A stretch of DNA of 35,420 nucleotides. Origin: Poteriospumella lacustris. Its lineage: Eukaryota; Sar; Chrysophyceae; Chromulinales; Dinobryaceae. Location of the stretch: contig SMOI01000324.1 in NCBI GenBank assembly GCA_008000375.1, positions 1 to 35,420 on the forward strand, written 5' to 3'. Numbering within the stretch: position 1 is the first letter of the stretch; every line of letters starts with the position of its first letter. The notes beneath the pieces were generated by a model. The model searched no databases, was not told where the DNA came from, and saw only the letters and a list, made by a program, of their open reading frames with translations. Below are positions 11,444 through 20,426 of the stretch, one piece after another. Position numbers and translations under genes: made by a program.

Positions 11444-13839
11444 TCAGGCGGCGTCGTCCTTCGCGCGCTTCGGCGCCGGCTGCGCGCTGAGCAGCGCCGC
11501 CTTCGCCGCGACGGCGGCGTCGATTTGCTCGAGCAGCCGGCGCAGCGCCTGGCGCTCGGCGGCGCTGAGGCCGGCGAAACGCTCGTGCAGCGCCTCGAGG
11601 CGGCGGCGCAACGCGCGGTGGACGCTCGGCGCCGCGGCGGCGTCGGGGCGGCGGCTTTGCGCTTGCGACCGGCGCGCGCCGCGTCGACGGCGGCGTCGTC
11701 GGCGTCGAGCAGCGTCACGACGCGGCCGTCCGCCGTTGCGACGGTCGCGGCGGCTGTCGCGGCGTCGTCGTCGCCGCGCCAGTGGTCGACGTAGAACTGC
11801 CACACGGCGCGCTGCACGGCGGCCTGCGCGCCGCGCGCCTCGGCGGCCGCCAGGTGGCCGAGCGCCGCGACGCGCAGCGTGTTCTGCAGCACCGCGGCGC
11901 CGTAGCGCTCGGCGGCGACGTCGCGCTGGCCGGCGGCGGGGCGGCGGTAGCCCGGCTCGTTGTAGTAGGGCTCCTCGACGAAGACGAGGTACAGCAGCGA
12001 GGCCAGCACCTGCGTCACGTTCGACGTGCGCGGGTCCCACGGCTCGCCGCTCCAGGTGCCGAGCAGCGACAGACACACCTTGCCGCAGGCGTAGAGGTTC
12101 GGGTTGAAGCGCACGCGGCCGCCGTCCGTCGTCACGAGGCGCACGGCGGGCGGCGCCTGCGGGTAGCGCGGCGGGATGAGCACGTGGAAGACGAAGACGC
12201 CGCCGAAGTACGGACAGTCGGCGTTGGCGGGCGCCAGCAGCGCGACGAGGCACTGCGGCTGCTCCTCCGACACGAGCAGCGTCACCTCCTCGGGCAGGTG
12301 GTCGCCCAGCACGCGCAGCTCGCGCAGCCAGCTCTTCGGACAGGCGCCCGCCTCGCGCGCCAGCGCGTGCGCCTCGTGCAGCCCGCCGACGAAGACGACG
12401 CGGCCGCAACGCGGTGCTCCCGGCGCGGCCGCCGCCGCCGCGTCGCCGCCGCCACCGCCGCCTCCGTCGCGGCCATCGGCGGCTCCGTCGGACGGCGCAT
12501 CGCTGTCGGCGAAGAGCGCCGCCTGCGCCGCCGCGTCGCGTAGCCACTTCGGCGGCGCGTCGAAGAGCTCGTCGCGCTGCGCGCCGCGGAGCTTCGCGAA
12601 GACGCGGCGCAGAGCGGCGGCGGCCTCGTCGCGGCGCTCGCCGGGCGGCTGCAGCTGCCAGAGCCAGTCGAGGCGCAGCGCCAGCGCCGCCACGACGCCC
12701 ACCGCCTCCGCGCGGCGGTACATCTCCTCGCGCGAGAACTCGCCGAGGACGAGCGCCAGCAGCTCCGGCAGCGGCGCCTGCAGCAGCCACAGCAGCCGCT
12801 GCGCCTCGGGCGTCGCTTGCGGCGCGGTCGCGGCCGCGGCGGCGGCGGCGGCGGCGCCTCTGCCGCGCGGCGTCACGTGCGCGGCGGCTTTGGTCGGCAA
12901 CGCGGCGCCCACCGCGGTGCCGATCGCCTGTAGCAGCGTCTGCGCGTTGCCGCCGGCCGGCGCGGCGGCCTGCGCGGCGCCCGTCGCGGGCGGCTCGGCG
13001 CCGGAGCTGTAGCCGGTGCCTTTGCCGCCGCGCGAGGGCGCCGCCTGCGCCGACACGGCGCCGAGGCAGACGCAGAGGTCCGGCGGCACGAGCGCGTCGA
13101 CGAGGCGGTCGACGGAGCGCGCGGCGCCGCGCAGTTCGAAGGCGAAGCGGCCGTAGAGCTGCGCGACGAGCTGCTCCAGCGTGTCGCCCGACGCGTAGTT
13201 CGTCTGCGCGAGCAGCGGACCGGTCGCCGGCAGCGCGGCGGCCTGCGCGACGGCCGGCGACTGCTCCAGCCTTCGCAGAAACGTGTTGAAGACGTCGGCG
13301 AGGCGCGTGTCGCTCGACCACAGGCGCCGCGCGAGCGCCGGCAGCTGCGACACGACGCAGAACTCGAGGCCCGGCAGCGGGCAGAGCACGTCGACGCGCG
13401 GCGGCGACGCGGGGAAGTCCCGCGGCAGCTCGAGGCGCAGCGTGTACACGAGGCCGGCGTGGCGCGCGCTCCTCGCGCGCAGCAGCGGCCGCGCCACCTC
13501 CGCCGCGTCGCGGTAGAGCCACGTCGCCTCCAGCGGCAGAAAGACGCCCGCCAGCAGGCGCTGCAGCACGTCGTGCACCTCGAGGAACTGGCGGTAGTGC
13601 GGCGCGCTGCGCGGCAGGTCGGTCGTCAGCACCGGCAGCACGTTGCGCACGACGTCGTCGTCGAGCAGCGACACGACGTCCGCCGCAGCGGCGCCGGTGG
13701 TCGACGACGCGTGACGCGGCGCACGCATCGGCTCGCTGCCATTGCTGTTGCCGCTGCCGCTGCCGCCGTGGCCGTGACCGTGGCCGTCGTCGTGGTCGTC
13801 GTCGTTGACGAGGTCGATGATGGGCGCCTTCGCGCTCAT
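11444..13839 (-). CDS. Large ubiquitin-conjugating E2 of BIRC6/UBE2O type with N-terminal SIM-like motif (one apparent frameshift)
   Basis: About 798 residues. Starting at the ATG complement of 13837-13839, the protein opens with PIIDLVNDDDHDD (residues 6-18), a hydrophobic core followed by acids that matches a SUMO-interacting motif. Residues about 110-190 look like a first UBC/RWD-type fold (VYTLRLELPRDFPASPPRV). A Gly/Ala-rich middle follows. A second, catalytic UBC domain spans about 500-690, with PYFGGVFVFHVLIPPRYP, FNPNLYACGKVCLSLL and TQVLASLLYLVFVEEPYYNEPGY. The active Cys is residue 589. This long-form UBC ending in PYYNEPGY is typical of BIRC6 and UBE2O. No BIR or other BIRC6 repeats are present. 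The reading frame changes by one base near 11640-11655, at a CCCC run. The downstream frame is clearly coding (ALHERFAGLSAAERQALRRL) and ends KRAKDDAA at 11444; the other frame runs to 11347 but is not protein-like. No intron is needed otherwise. Confidence 0.88.
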
Positions 13840-14841
13840 GGTGCGAGGGATGTGGGACAGCGAAGCGCCGGTCGATGCGGAGCGGTCGATGCGCAGTGGG
13901 CGGAGCAGTGGGGGTCGCCAGGTCAGCACCACGTGCAGCAGTCGATCGCAAGTGATTCGCTGACGCCGCTCGTCGCCCGTCGCCCGTCGCTGACCCGAGA
14001 GGACCGAGGACCGAGGACCGAGAACCGAGAACCGGCCGCCGACCGGCGCTCGTCGTCGTCGTCGTCGTGGACGTCGCCCTCCCCGCTGCCGATAAGACTC
14101 TAACTTTGGAGTCAATATACAAGTACGTTTCTTTGCTTTGTACTGCTGCTATCGACGTGATATGTATCGTTAGGTGTGTCCGTCTCCCATGTCACTGCTG
14201 TGTCATTGCACAGGGCCTGTGGCCTGTGGCCTGTTCAATGTTCAATGTTCTATGTTCTATGTTCTATGTTCTATGGTGTACCTCCAACTGTATAGTGTAT
14301 ACAGTTGCTCCAGCGCTGCTGGAGGACGTTTGCTGGCGGTCGGCGGTCGGCGATGGTTGGCATAGTACATATTTATCCGTACTTATTGTCTATAAGGCGA
14401 TTTACACCAGCGATATTGTACATCGCTTACCGACGGGACCGAGCCTTATTTAGCCGATGTTTGTTAAAGTCTGCTAGTTAAGGGTGTTTTCTGGTGCAGC
14501 GAACCGTTTCAAATTTACGCCAACCGTCGACCCAGTCGACCGGTCGACCGGTGGACCGGTGGACCGGTCTCGACGAGGCGATCAGACGCTCTGGACGAGA
14601 CGTCGCACGGTTTGTGAGCTTCAAATGGTCGAGAGACACATCCACTGATCGAAGGTTTCAACGTGAAGGAGAAGGACAATGTGAGTTAATGTGTGGACCA
14701 GCAGATCGGTTTCCTTTCGAACATCGCTGACGACTGACTGTCCGACTCGATGTTCGGAGAGGAGCCTGGTGCCCACAGTACAGCCGAGACGTTACATTAT
14801 CCCGTGCCCATAGTGTTTGATGTACGATTTCGCTTCGCAGG
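13840..14841. other. Upstream region of the large E2 with heptamer and other microsatellites; no clear gene
   Basis: The left part (13840 to about 14110) is the presumptive promoter of the large E2 and holds a CGT run (about 14050-14069) and a GACCGAG/AACCGAG heptamer array (14002-14035). Further right are GGCCTGT (14214-14234) and GTTCAAT/GTTCTAT (14233-14274) heptamers, a GGCGGTC pair (14335-14352) and an 8-bp CGACCGGT/GGACCGGT array (about 14536-14572). Base composition is much less GC-rich than in the genes. A short frame near 14618-14686 reads naturally (HPLIEGFNVKEKDN) and ends at a GTGAGT donor-like site, but it has no start codon and no partner exon I can fit. Confidence 0.5.
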
Positions 14842-16018
14842 TGCGTCGCGCACGGGAACATCGACGGACACCTCGAAACTGACGTGCGCATCGGCTCGAC
14901 GGCTTCTCTCCCCGACGACTTCGCTGTGGAGTTGACGCGAACGATGCTGTCGCCACGTCTCGATGTATTTTGATGCGATGTTGGAGAGGGGCAGCTGCGC
15001 GCAGACGACGGCATCGCGGCGAGCAGAGCTCGGGCGCAGTCCGCGGACCCGCAGCGACTCGCGCCTGCCCCTCTCGAGCCTCTCGCTCTTCTGCCCGCCG
15101 CAGCTGCTCGTCCGGCGTCAGCGCACCGGAGCCCAACCAGATCCACTTCGAGGGCCTCGAGCTGCTGGCGCAGTGCACGGCGCTGGTCATGTGCTGCGGC
15201 TTCGGCTGCGGCTGCGGCTGCTGCTTGTGTGTGTCGCGACGGTCGGTCGCTGCGCCAGGCCACGCGCAGCGCCTGCCCTCTCTGATGGGCTGCGACCTGG
15301 CGGTACCGGCGCTCTTCGCGCCACACGACGCCGCGGTGCGATCGCACCGCCGCAGGCGACGATGCGCCGGTCAACGGCACCGCGGTCCACCGCCGAGCGC
15401 TGCTCGACGGTCGCTGCGCGCGGACGGCGCGGCCCTCTTCGCAGCGGACGGCGCAGCCCTCGCCTCGCCCGCCGTGTGCTCCCCGTTCGCCGGCTGCCGG
15501 AGCAGCGCGTCGGCACAGCGGAACGCGCTGCTGCTCGACGCGGCGCAGCAGCAGCGCCGACTTCGACTGGCGCGCCACCCGGCGCGTCCTCGACGGTGTC
15601 CGCTGCGCCGCTCGTGACGTGGACGCCGTCGCCTCTTCGGCGCGAGCCAGACGGGCGCCTGGCTGCAGAACGGCGCGTGCTGCGGCTGCTCAGCCGCCTC
15701 TGCACACGACAGAGCGCGGCCGGCGCTGCTCTGCGCTGCATCGCAACAGGCAGCACGTTCGCGACGGGGCGGTGAGCACGCGGGTCGGCGACGGCCTCGG
15801 CGCTGGCACCGGCAGAAGCCGCTTCGTTGTCGCGACGGGTCCGTTCGCTGCGTGTTCGCTTCGCTGAGCGACCGACAGCGGCCGACGAGACGCGGCACCG
15901 CGCCGCGAGCAGCGGCGATGGCGGTGCGATGGCCGCGCCGACAGAAGCGTATCGCTCAGCGGCGCTGGCAGCAGACTGGCGGCGGTCGGACGCCGTCGTC
16001 GACGTGGTGGTCGGTTGA
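14842..16018 (+). pseudogene. Coding-like fragments scattered over all three plus-strand frames; possible decayed or unresolved gene
   Basis: Several stretches have protein-like content, and in places the G/C-ending codons of the real genes, but they lie in different frames separated by stops: NIDGHLETDVRIGSTASLPD (from about 14857); EPNQIHFEGLELLAQCTALV (from 15129, after a pyrimidine-rich acceptor-like AG at 15102-15103); ALFAADGAALASPAVCSPF and QRNALLLDAAQQQ (about 15430-15555); ADFDWRATRRVLDGV (about 15558-15602); LVTWTPSPLRREPDGRLAAE (about 15612-15675); and TEAYRSAALAADWRRSDAVV (about 15950-16010). I could not join them with consistent GT-AG introns. Either a gene has decayed, or an intron-rich gene carries indel errors, or these are chance frames in GC-rich DNA. 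I do not recognise a family. If it is a gene, it would put two plus-strand genes in a row with the A9-repeat gene. Confidence 0.3.
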
Positions 16019-16479
16019 GGCACCGGGACCGTCGATGGCGTCGACGATGGCGCCGCGATGGCTGCTGCGACGCTGCGACCGTCGCAAGAGGAAGCGTCGC
16101 AGGTGGCGAAGGCCCAGGCGGCGGCGTCGAGTCGTCAGTTGCGCCATCGCTGCCCATCGGCCGCAGTGCGCACCACCCACAGCGCACCCACAGCGCACCG
16201 CGCGTTCTCTGTACACGGTAGGTACAGGCTCCGGCCGGCGGTGGCGGTGGCTCGTCACCGGTCGCCGTCGTCGGTTCAGCGCCGTGCCCAGTCGCGATCA
16301 CGGAGCACTGCGCGGACTGCCAACCCTCCATTCCATTGCCGCCAGACCTACTATAGCAAGGCGAGGAACGATGTGCACGCACCGTGCAGCCTTGGGCGGC
16401 GCTCGTCCAGCGTTTTTGGCTGCAGCCCACCAGCGGTCGCGCCACTTGCGCCACATTTTCACACTCTTCTTTCGCCTCT

Positions 16480-17690
16480 CTGGTGTATATCTAGGAATAA
16501 TATTTGTAATCGATTGCATATCATATGAGACATCGAATGCAGTGTGAAGCTCGTTTTTCTGATGGATATAACGAAAGTTCTGGCGGATCTACGACACGAA
16601 AAATGTTGGAAACCGAAAATGTCGCTTGTTTTTGCATCGTAACTCGCGAGAATTCCCTTAGAAAAGTGCAATTTCGCTTGTCGTCAACTCACCTATCCAT
16701 AACACACATGTTAGTATGTTTTTCCAACATTTTCTAACTTAGTTGACGATTTTCTAACCGACGAACGAAATCGCAATCGCCGGACACCGTCGGCGTCTGC
16801 TCCGTATTTCAGCCTCAAGACTGACGAAGTCTCCAAGATATTTTGTCATCGCGTGATTATATAACATATTACAATGTTATTACTGGCAGTTCGTGTTAAG
16901 TTACCGTAAATTGGCTCAATTGGAGGGCGAAATGTGGGGGACAAACGCACCACACATGGTAGCCCTCCATCTTGTTTGCATCGTCAATCCATACTGTGAT
17001 ATATTTTACGACAATTTCACCCGCCCAGCTCTTTGATGCATCCAAGTTAAGCAGTACCCATTGAGACTGCTCTGGAAGAGACCTAACTGGCGATAGAATA
17101 CGGACTTTTCTCTGTGGCAGGCGGTTCCGAAGTGATCGGACCTAAACACGCTTACTTCAACGTCAAGTACAGAAATGTCGTCCAATTAGGGATGTTTTTG
17201 ACGGAGGGATCCGTCGATGGCGCCGAAGGAAACGCGGAGCAACGATTGTCATTCAGCGATACCGATTTCGACGAGGAGGTAGCCGCCGCCATCATGGGCG
17301 ACATTGGGTCAGGAGATTGCATGACATTTAAGGGCCAAAGCAGGACCGATTTCTCCGTCTTATGATCGGAGGAGGACGCACCGTAGTCCGTTCAAGAATC
17401 TTCACTTCGATCGGTGTTTGACCCAGTGCTTGTCTGTGCGCAATAATATCGGCGAACCAGACATCGTAGGCGACAAGAATTCACGTCCACGCCTAGCACG
17501 TGGGACAAAAATTACTTCGTATCGCGGCGTTCTGATGTTCTATGCGCGTAAATCGCGTGTAGTACGCGGTATGTATGTATCTGTAGATGAGCAAGTGAAT
17601 AAGACTACCGTGACATTTAGACAACATACTGATACCGTCAGATGCGTAAGATACAAGCAAGATATTGGATATCGATCCAGATGCGACGGC
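16480..17690. other. AT-rich island with inverted repeats and foreign-looking ORF remnants
   Basis: Base composition drops sharply compared with both flanks. Between 16598 and 16780 there are interleaved inverted repeats: a 13-bp pair (16600-16612 with 16721-16733) and a 9-bp pair (16681-16689 with 16741-16749), with further imperfect pairing around the second. A two-part stem-loop lies at 16921-16969 (8-bp outer stem TGGAGGGC/GCCCTCCA and a 5-bp inner stem). These features, the composition and the ORF remnants that follow fit an inserted element or a relic of one. No transposase, integrase or terminal target-site duplication was recognised, so the class is unknown. Confidence 0.45.
17117..17690 (+). 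pseudogene. Two adjoining protein-like frames of unknown family with atypical codon use
   Basis: Frame one runs from about 17117 to the TGA at 17363-17365, with an acidic, well-mixed composition (AYFNVKYRNVVQLGMFLTEG, then FSDTDFDEEVAAAIMGDIG). It lacks an ATG and begins just after an acceptor-like GGCAG. Frame two is open from about 17325 through 17690 and reads like protein (RLARGTKITSYRGVLMFYA, RGMYVSVDEQVNKTTVTF), also without a convincing ATG at its beginning. Codons end in A or T often, unlike every confident gene here. A single frameshift near 17360 could join the two. I do not recognise the family. They may be remnants of a transferred or mobile-element gene, or exons of a low-GC gene. 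Confidence 0.3.
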
Positions 17691-18013
17691 GTAAGCGGCG
17701 CTCGGAACGTGACGGGGCGCTCTGCGGCGGTGGCGGGCGCTGGGCGTCGGTCGGTCGCGGGAATCCGGCGCGAGCGACGCGTCGCGGCGGCGTCGGCTCC
17801 GTCGCGGTCAGATTCCATCTGTCTCCTCAGCGTTCACTCGGTCTGCGAGTGTTACCACGGCGGATAAGCCTGGGATCGTGTCGGCGCTGGCGACCATCAA
17901 CCGCTTCGAAGCGCAGCGCAGTCGAACGTCCAACCGCAGCCGTCCTCACCCGAATTCGCCGCCCGTCGCCGCGTCGCCCCCTTTTCTATCCAACCGTTCC
18001 GTCGACCTCGGCC
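17691..18013. promoter_or_regulatory. GC-rich 5' flank of the A9-repeat gene
   Basis: Composition returns to GC-rich. No conserved element or gene stands out. The open frames crossing it (for example 17642-18397) are Arg-rich shadows. It presumably holds the promoter and 5' UTR of the gene starting at 18014. Confidence 0.4.
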
Positions 18014-19164
18014 ATGGGCAACTGGTGCAGTAGCAGCCGGAAAGAGCCGGCCTCGAGTGTGACGATGGTGCACCGCGAGAACCCGAAGAAGGCGCTGACC
18101 GACCGGCAGCTCACCGGCGTCATGGTGGCCTCCGAGTACAACACGATGGTGCTGGGCGCCTCCAGCAACGGCGAAATACCCGCCAATTCCTCGTCGTCGA
18201 GCGGGCGGGGCAGCTTCGGCAAGGAGCCCAAGGTGCCGACGGTGCTGCTGCTGCCGCACCAGCACACGCTCTTCTGCGAGCGAAAGGTGCGCCCCCTGCG
18301 CCCTGCCGCCCCCATGTGCGCGACTGACTCCGTCTCTCTCTGTAACAGCAACGCGTGTGCACAGCCGTGGGCCGCTGCCAGGAGCTCGAGAAGCTGAAGG
18401 TGAGAGGCGCCCCTGCGACCCTGCGACCCTGCGACCTGCGCCTGACCCACGCGCCTCTCTGGCTCCGTCTCTGTCCCTGTCCCTGTCTCTGTTTCTGTCC
18501 CTGTCTCTGTCCTTGTCTCTGTCTCTGTCTCTGTCTCTCTGCGTCTGTCTCTGTGTCTGTGTAGCTGGCGGGGCTGGACCTGCTGGGCCACGAGTGGGTG
18601 TGGTTCCGCTCGCCGTCCGCCGACATCTTCGCGACGAAGGACAAGCGCCGCGCCGCGACGGTGCTGGCGGGCAGCGAGAACCAGGCGGAGTACCAGCTGA
18701 CGCGCGAGGACGTGGGCCACTACGTCGGCGTCGTCTACGGGCCGCTGGGCGCCTGTCCGTCCGTCGTCGACGAGGAGGCCGGGCGGCAGTTGGCCGCCAA
18801 CACGCTGGGTCCCGTGCTGCCCGGCCCGCCGCGCGTGCTGAGCTTCACCATCAGCGGCGACGCCGTCGTCGGCGGCTACGCGCAGGCGCAGACGCAGTAC
18901 ATCGGCGGCAGCGAGGGCCGCTCCGAGTTCTGGTGGCTGCGCATCTCGCCGGACGGCAAGCGCTCGCAGGTGACCGAGCCGCGCGCGGTGCCCGAGGCGG
19001 GCAGCGCGGCGCACGGCGACCCGGCGGCCGACCCGCGCTTCTACCGCCTCACGGCCGCCGACGTCGGCTGCACGCTCAAGGCCAAGTGCCGCCCCACGCG
19101 GACGGACGGCGCGCAGGGCGAGATCTTCACGTCGAAGTCCTCCGACACCGTCCGCGCCCCGTGA
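18014..19164 (+). CDS. N-myristoylated protein with AIR9-type A9 repeats, three exons
   Basis: Exons 18014-18286, 18349-18399 and 18565-19164 give 307 residues. The introns (62 and 165 bp) are GT-AG and both phase 0. The N-terminus MGNWCSSS has Gly2 with Ser further on and Cys5, the usual signal for N-myristoylation plus palmitoylation, so the protein is probably membrane-anchored. The C-terminal two thirds contain about two immunoglobulin-like units of the A9 type known from plant AIR9, a microtubule- and division-site-associated protein. The clearest is ISGDAVVGGYAQAQTQYIGG, then a WWLRISPDGK stretch, then YRLTAADVGCTLKAKCRP. An earlier, more degenerate unit contains WVWFRSPSADIF and YQLTREDVGHYVGVVY. 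No LRR region typical of AIR9 is present. The second intron is a long CTCTGT/CCTGT array. The last codons and the stop lie inside a 29-bp tandem duplication. Confidence 0.8.
18460..18564. repeat. Pyrimidine-rich CTGTCT/CTGTCC array in intron 2 of the A9-repeat gene
   Basis: About 90 bases made almost entirely of CTGTCT, CTGTCC and CTGTTT hexamers precede the acceptor TGTAG. The array acts as an oversized polypyrimidine tract. Its length is likely to vary between alleles. Confidence 0.8.
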
Positions 19165-19201
19165 CACACCGCGACACCGTCCGCGCCCCGTGACACACCG
19201 C
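19144..19201. repeat. 29-bp perfect tandem duplication spanning the stop codon of the A9-repeat gene
   Basis: Two identical 29-bp copies lie at 19144-19172 and 19173-19201. The first copy holds the last codons and the TGA; the second is entirely 3' untranslated and is followed by a shortened third start (GACATGG). The unit contains TGACACACCGC, the CGACACA-type motif that fills other convergent gene junctions. Confidence 0.9.
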
Positions 19202-19337
19202 GACATGGTCCGTGACACAGTCGCGGCCGTTTCGTGTCGGTGGCTGCTCAGCTGCTCAGTCATTACTATGTACACTACACTACACTACACTACACTGCAA
19301 CACTCTACTCTACTGTGGCGGCGCGGAAGGGGCCGCG

Positions 19338-20395
19338 TCAGGTGGGCAGCACCGGCTCCAGCGACACGGCGCGGTGCACGACGCGCTGCGGCCGCGTCAG
19401 CAGCGTCTGCAGCAGCGCGCGCGCGCGGCGCAGCGCAGTCGTCGGCAGCGCCGCGGCCGGCGGCGTCGCGTCGGCGTTGTCGGTTTCGTCGTCGTCGTCG
19501 GCGGCGGCGGCGTCGAGCTCGGCGACGAGCGCCTCGTTGACGAGGACGAGCGTCGTCGTGACGCAGTCGAAGGCCGCCACGGGCCGCACCTGCCGCAGCG
19601 CCGTCGCGCACTGCGTCAGGCTGTGCTCCGCGTAGAGCGCGCAGCGCGTCGGCAGCGTCACTTTCGCGCCGCGCGTCGTCACCGCGACGCGCGTCAGCTG
19701 CGCCTCGTCGGCGTCGGCGTCGCCGTCGGCGGCGTCGCGCGGGCGGCTGCAGAGCGCGAGGCCCTCGCCGCCGTAGAGGTCGTGCAGCAGCTCGAAGGCG
19801 TCGCCGCCGGCGAACGTGCGGCTCGCGGCGAGCAGCAGCAGCGCGTGCAGCAGGCCCAACACGTCGGCGAAGACGGCGCGCGCCTCGCGGACGGCGGCGG
19901 CGGCGCTGCGCGCGGGGTCGGCGGGGCCGAGCGAGTGCAGCGAGCCGAGCGAGTGCAGCGACGTCGTCGTCGCCGCCGACGCGAACGACGCGTTCGACAC
20001 GGCGCGGCGCGCGGGCGACGACGGCGCCGCGGCCGCCAGCGTCGTCGGCGGCGTCAGCGTGCGGCGCGGCGCGCCGTCCGCCGCCTGCAGCAGCGACACC
20101 AGCGCCCAGTTCACGTCGCTCGGCCGCGGCGCCGCGGCAGCTGCGGCGGCGGCGTCTTCGGCGTCGGCGATCGCCTGTGACTCGCGGCGCAGCAGCCGCC
20201 GCTCATCGGCGGCCGCGTCGATCGACGGCGACCGCTGCGGCTGCGGCGTCGGTGGCGCGGCTGCGGTGGCGGCGCTCTCAGCGGCGTAGGCGGCGAAGAA
20301 CGACAGCTTCGGCCGCTTCGGCCCTCCGCGCCGCCTTCGCCGCGCGGGCGTCGTCGGTCGCCGAGTCGCGCGGCGGCTCCGTCGCCGTCGTCGTC

Positions 20396-20426
<31 letters not shown>

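Noticed and set aside
11347-11640. Alternative C-terminus of the large E2 in its upstream frame
   Set aside because: The sequence turns into Arg/Ser-rich antisense-like content and runs through the CGACACA repeats. The other frame continues a well-formed helix and stops at 11444.
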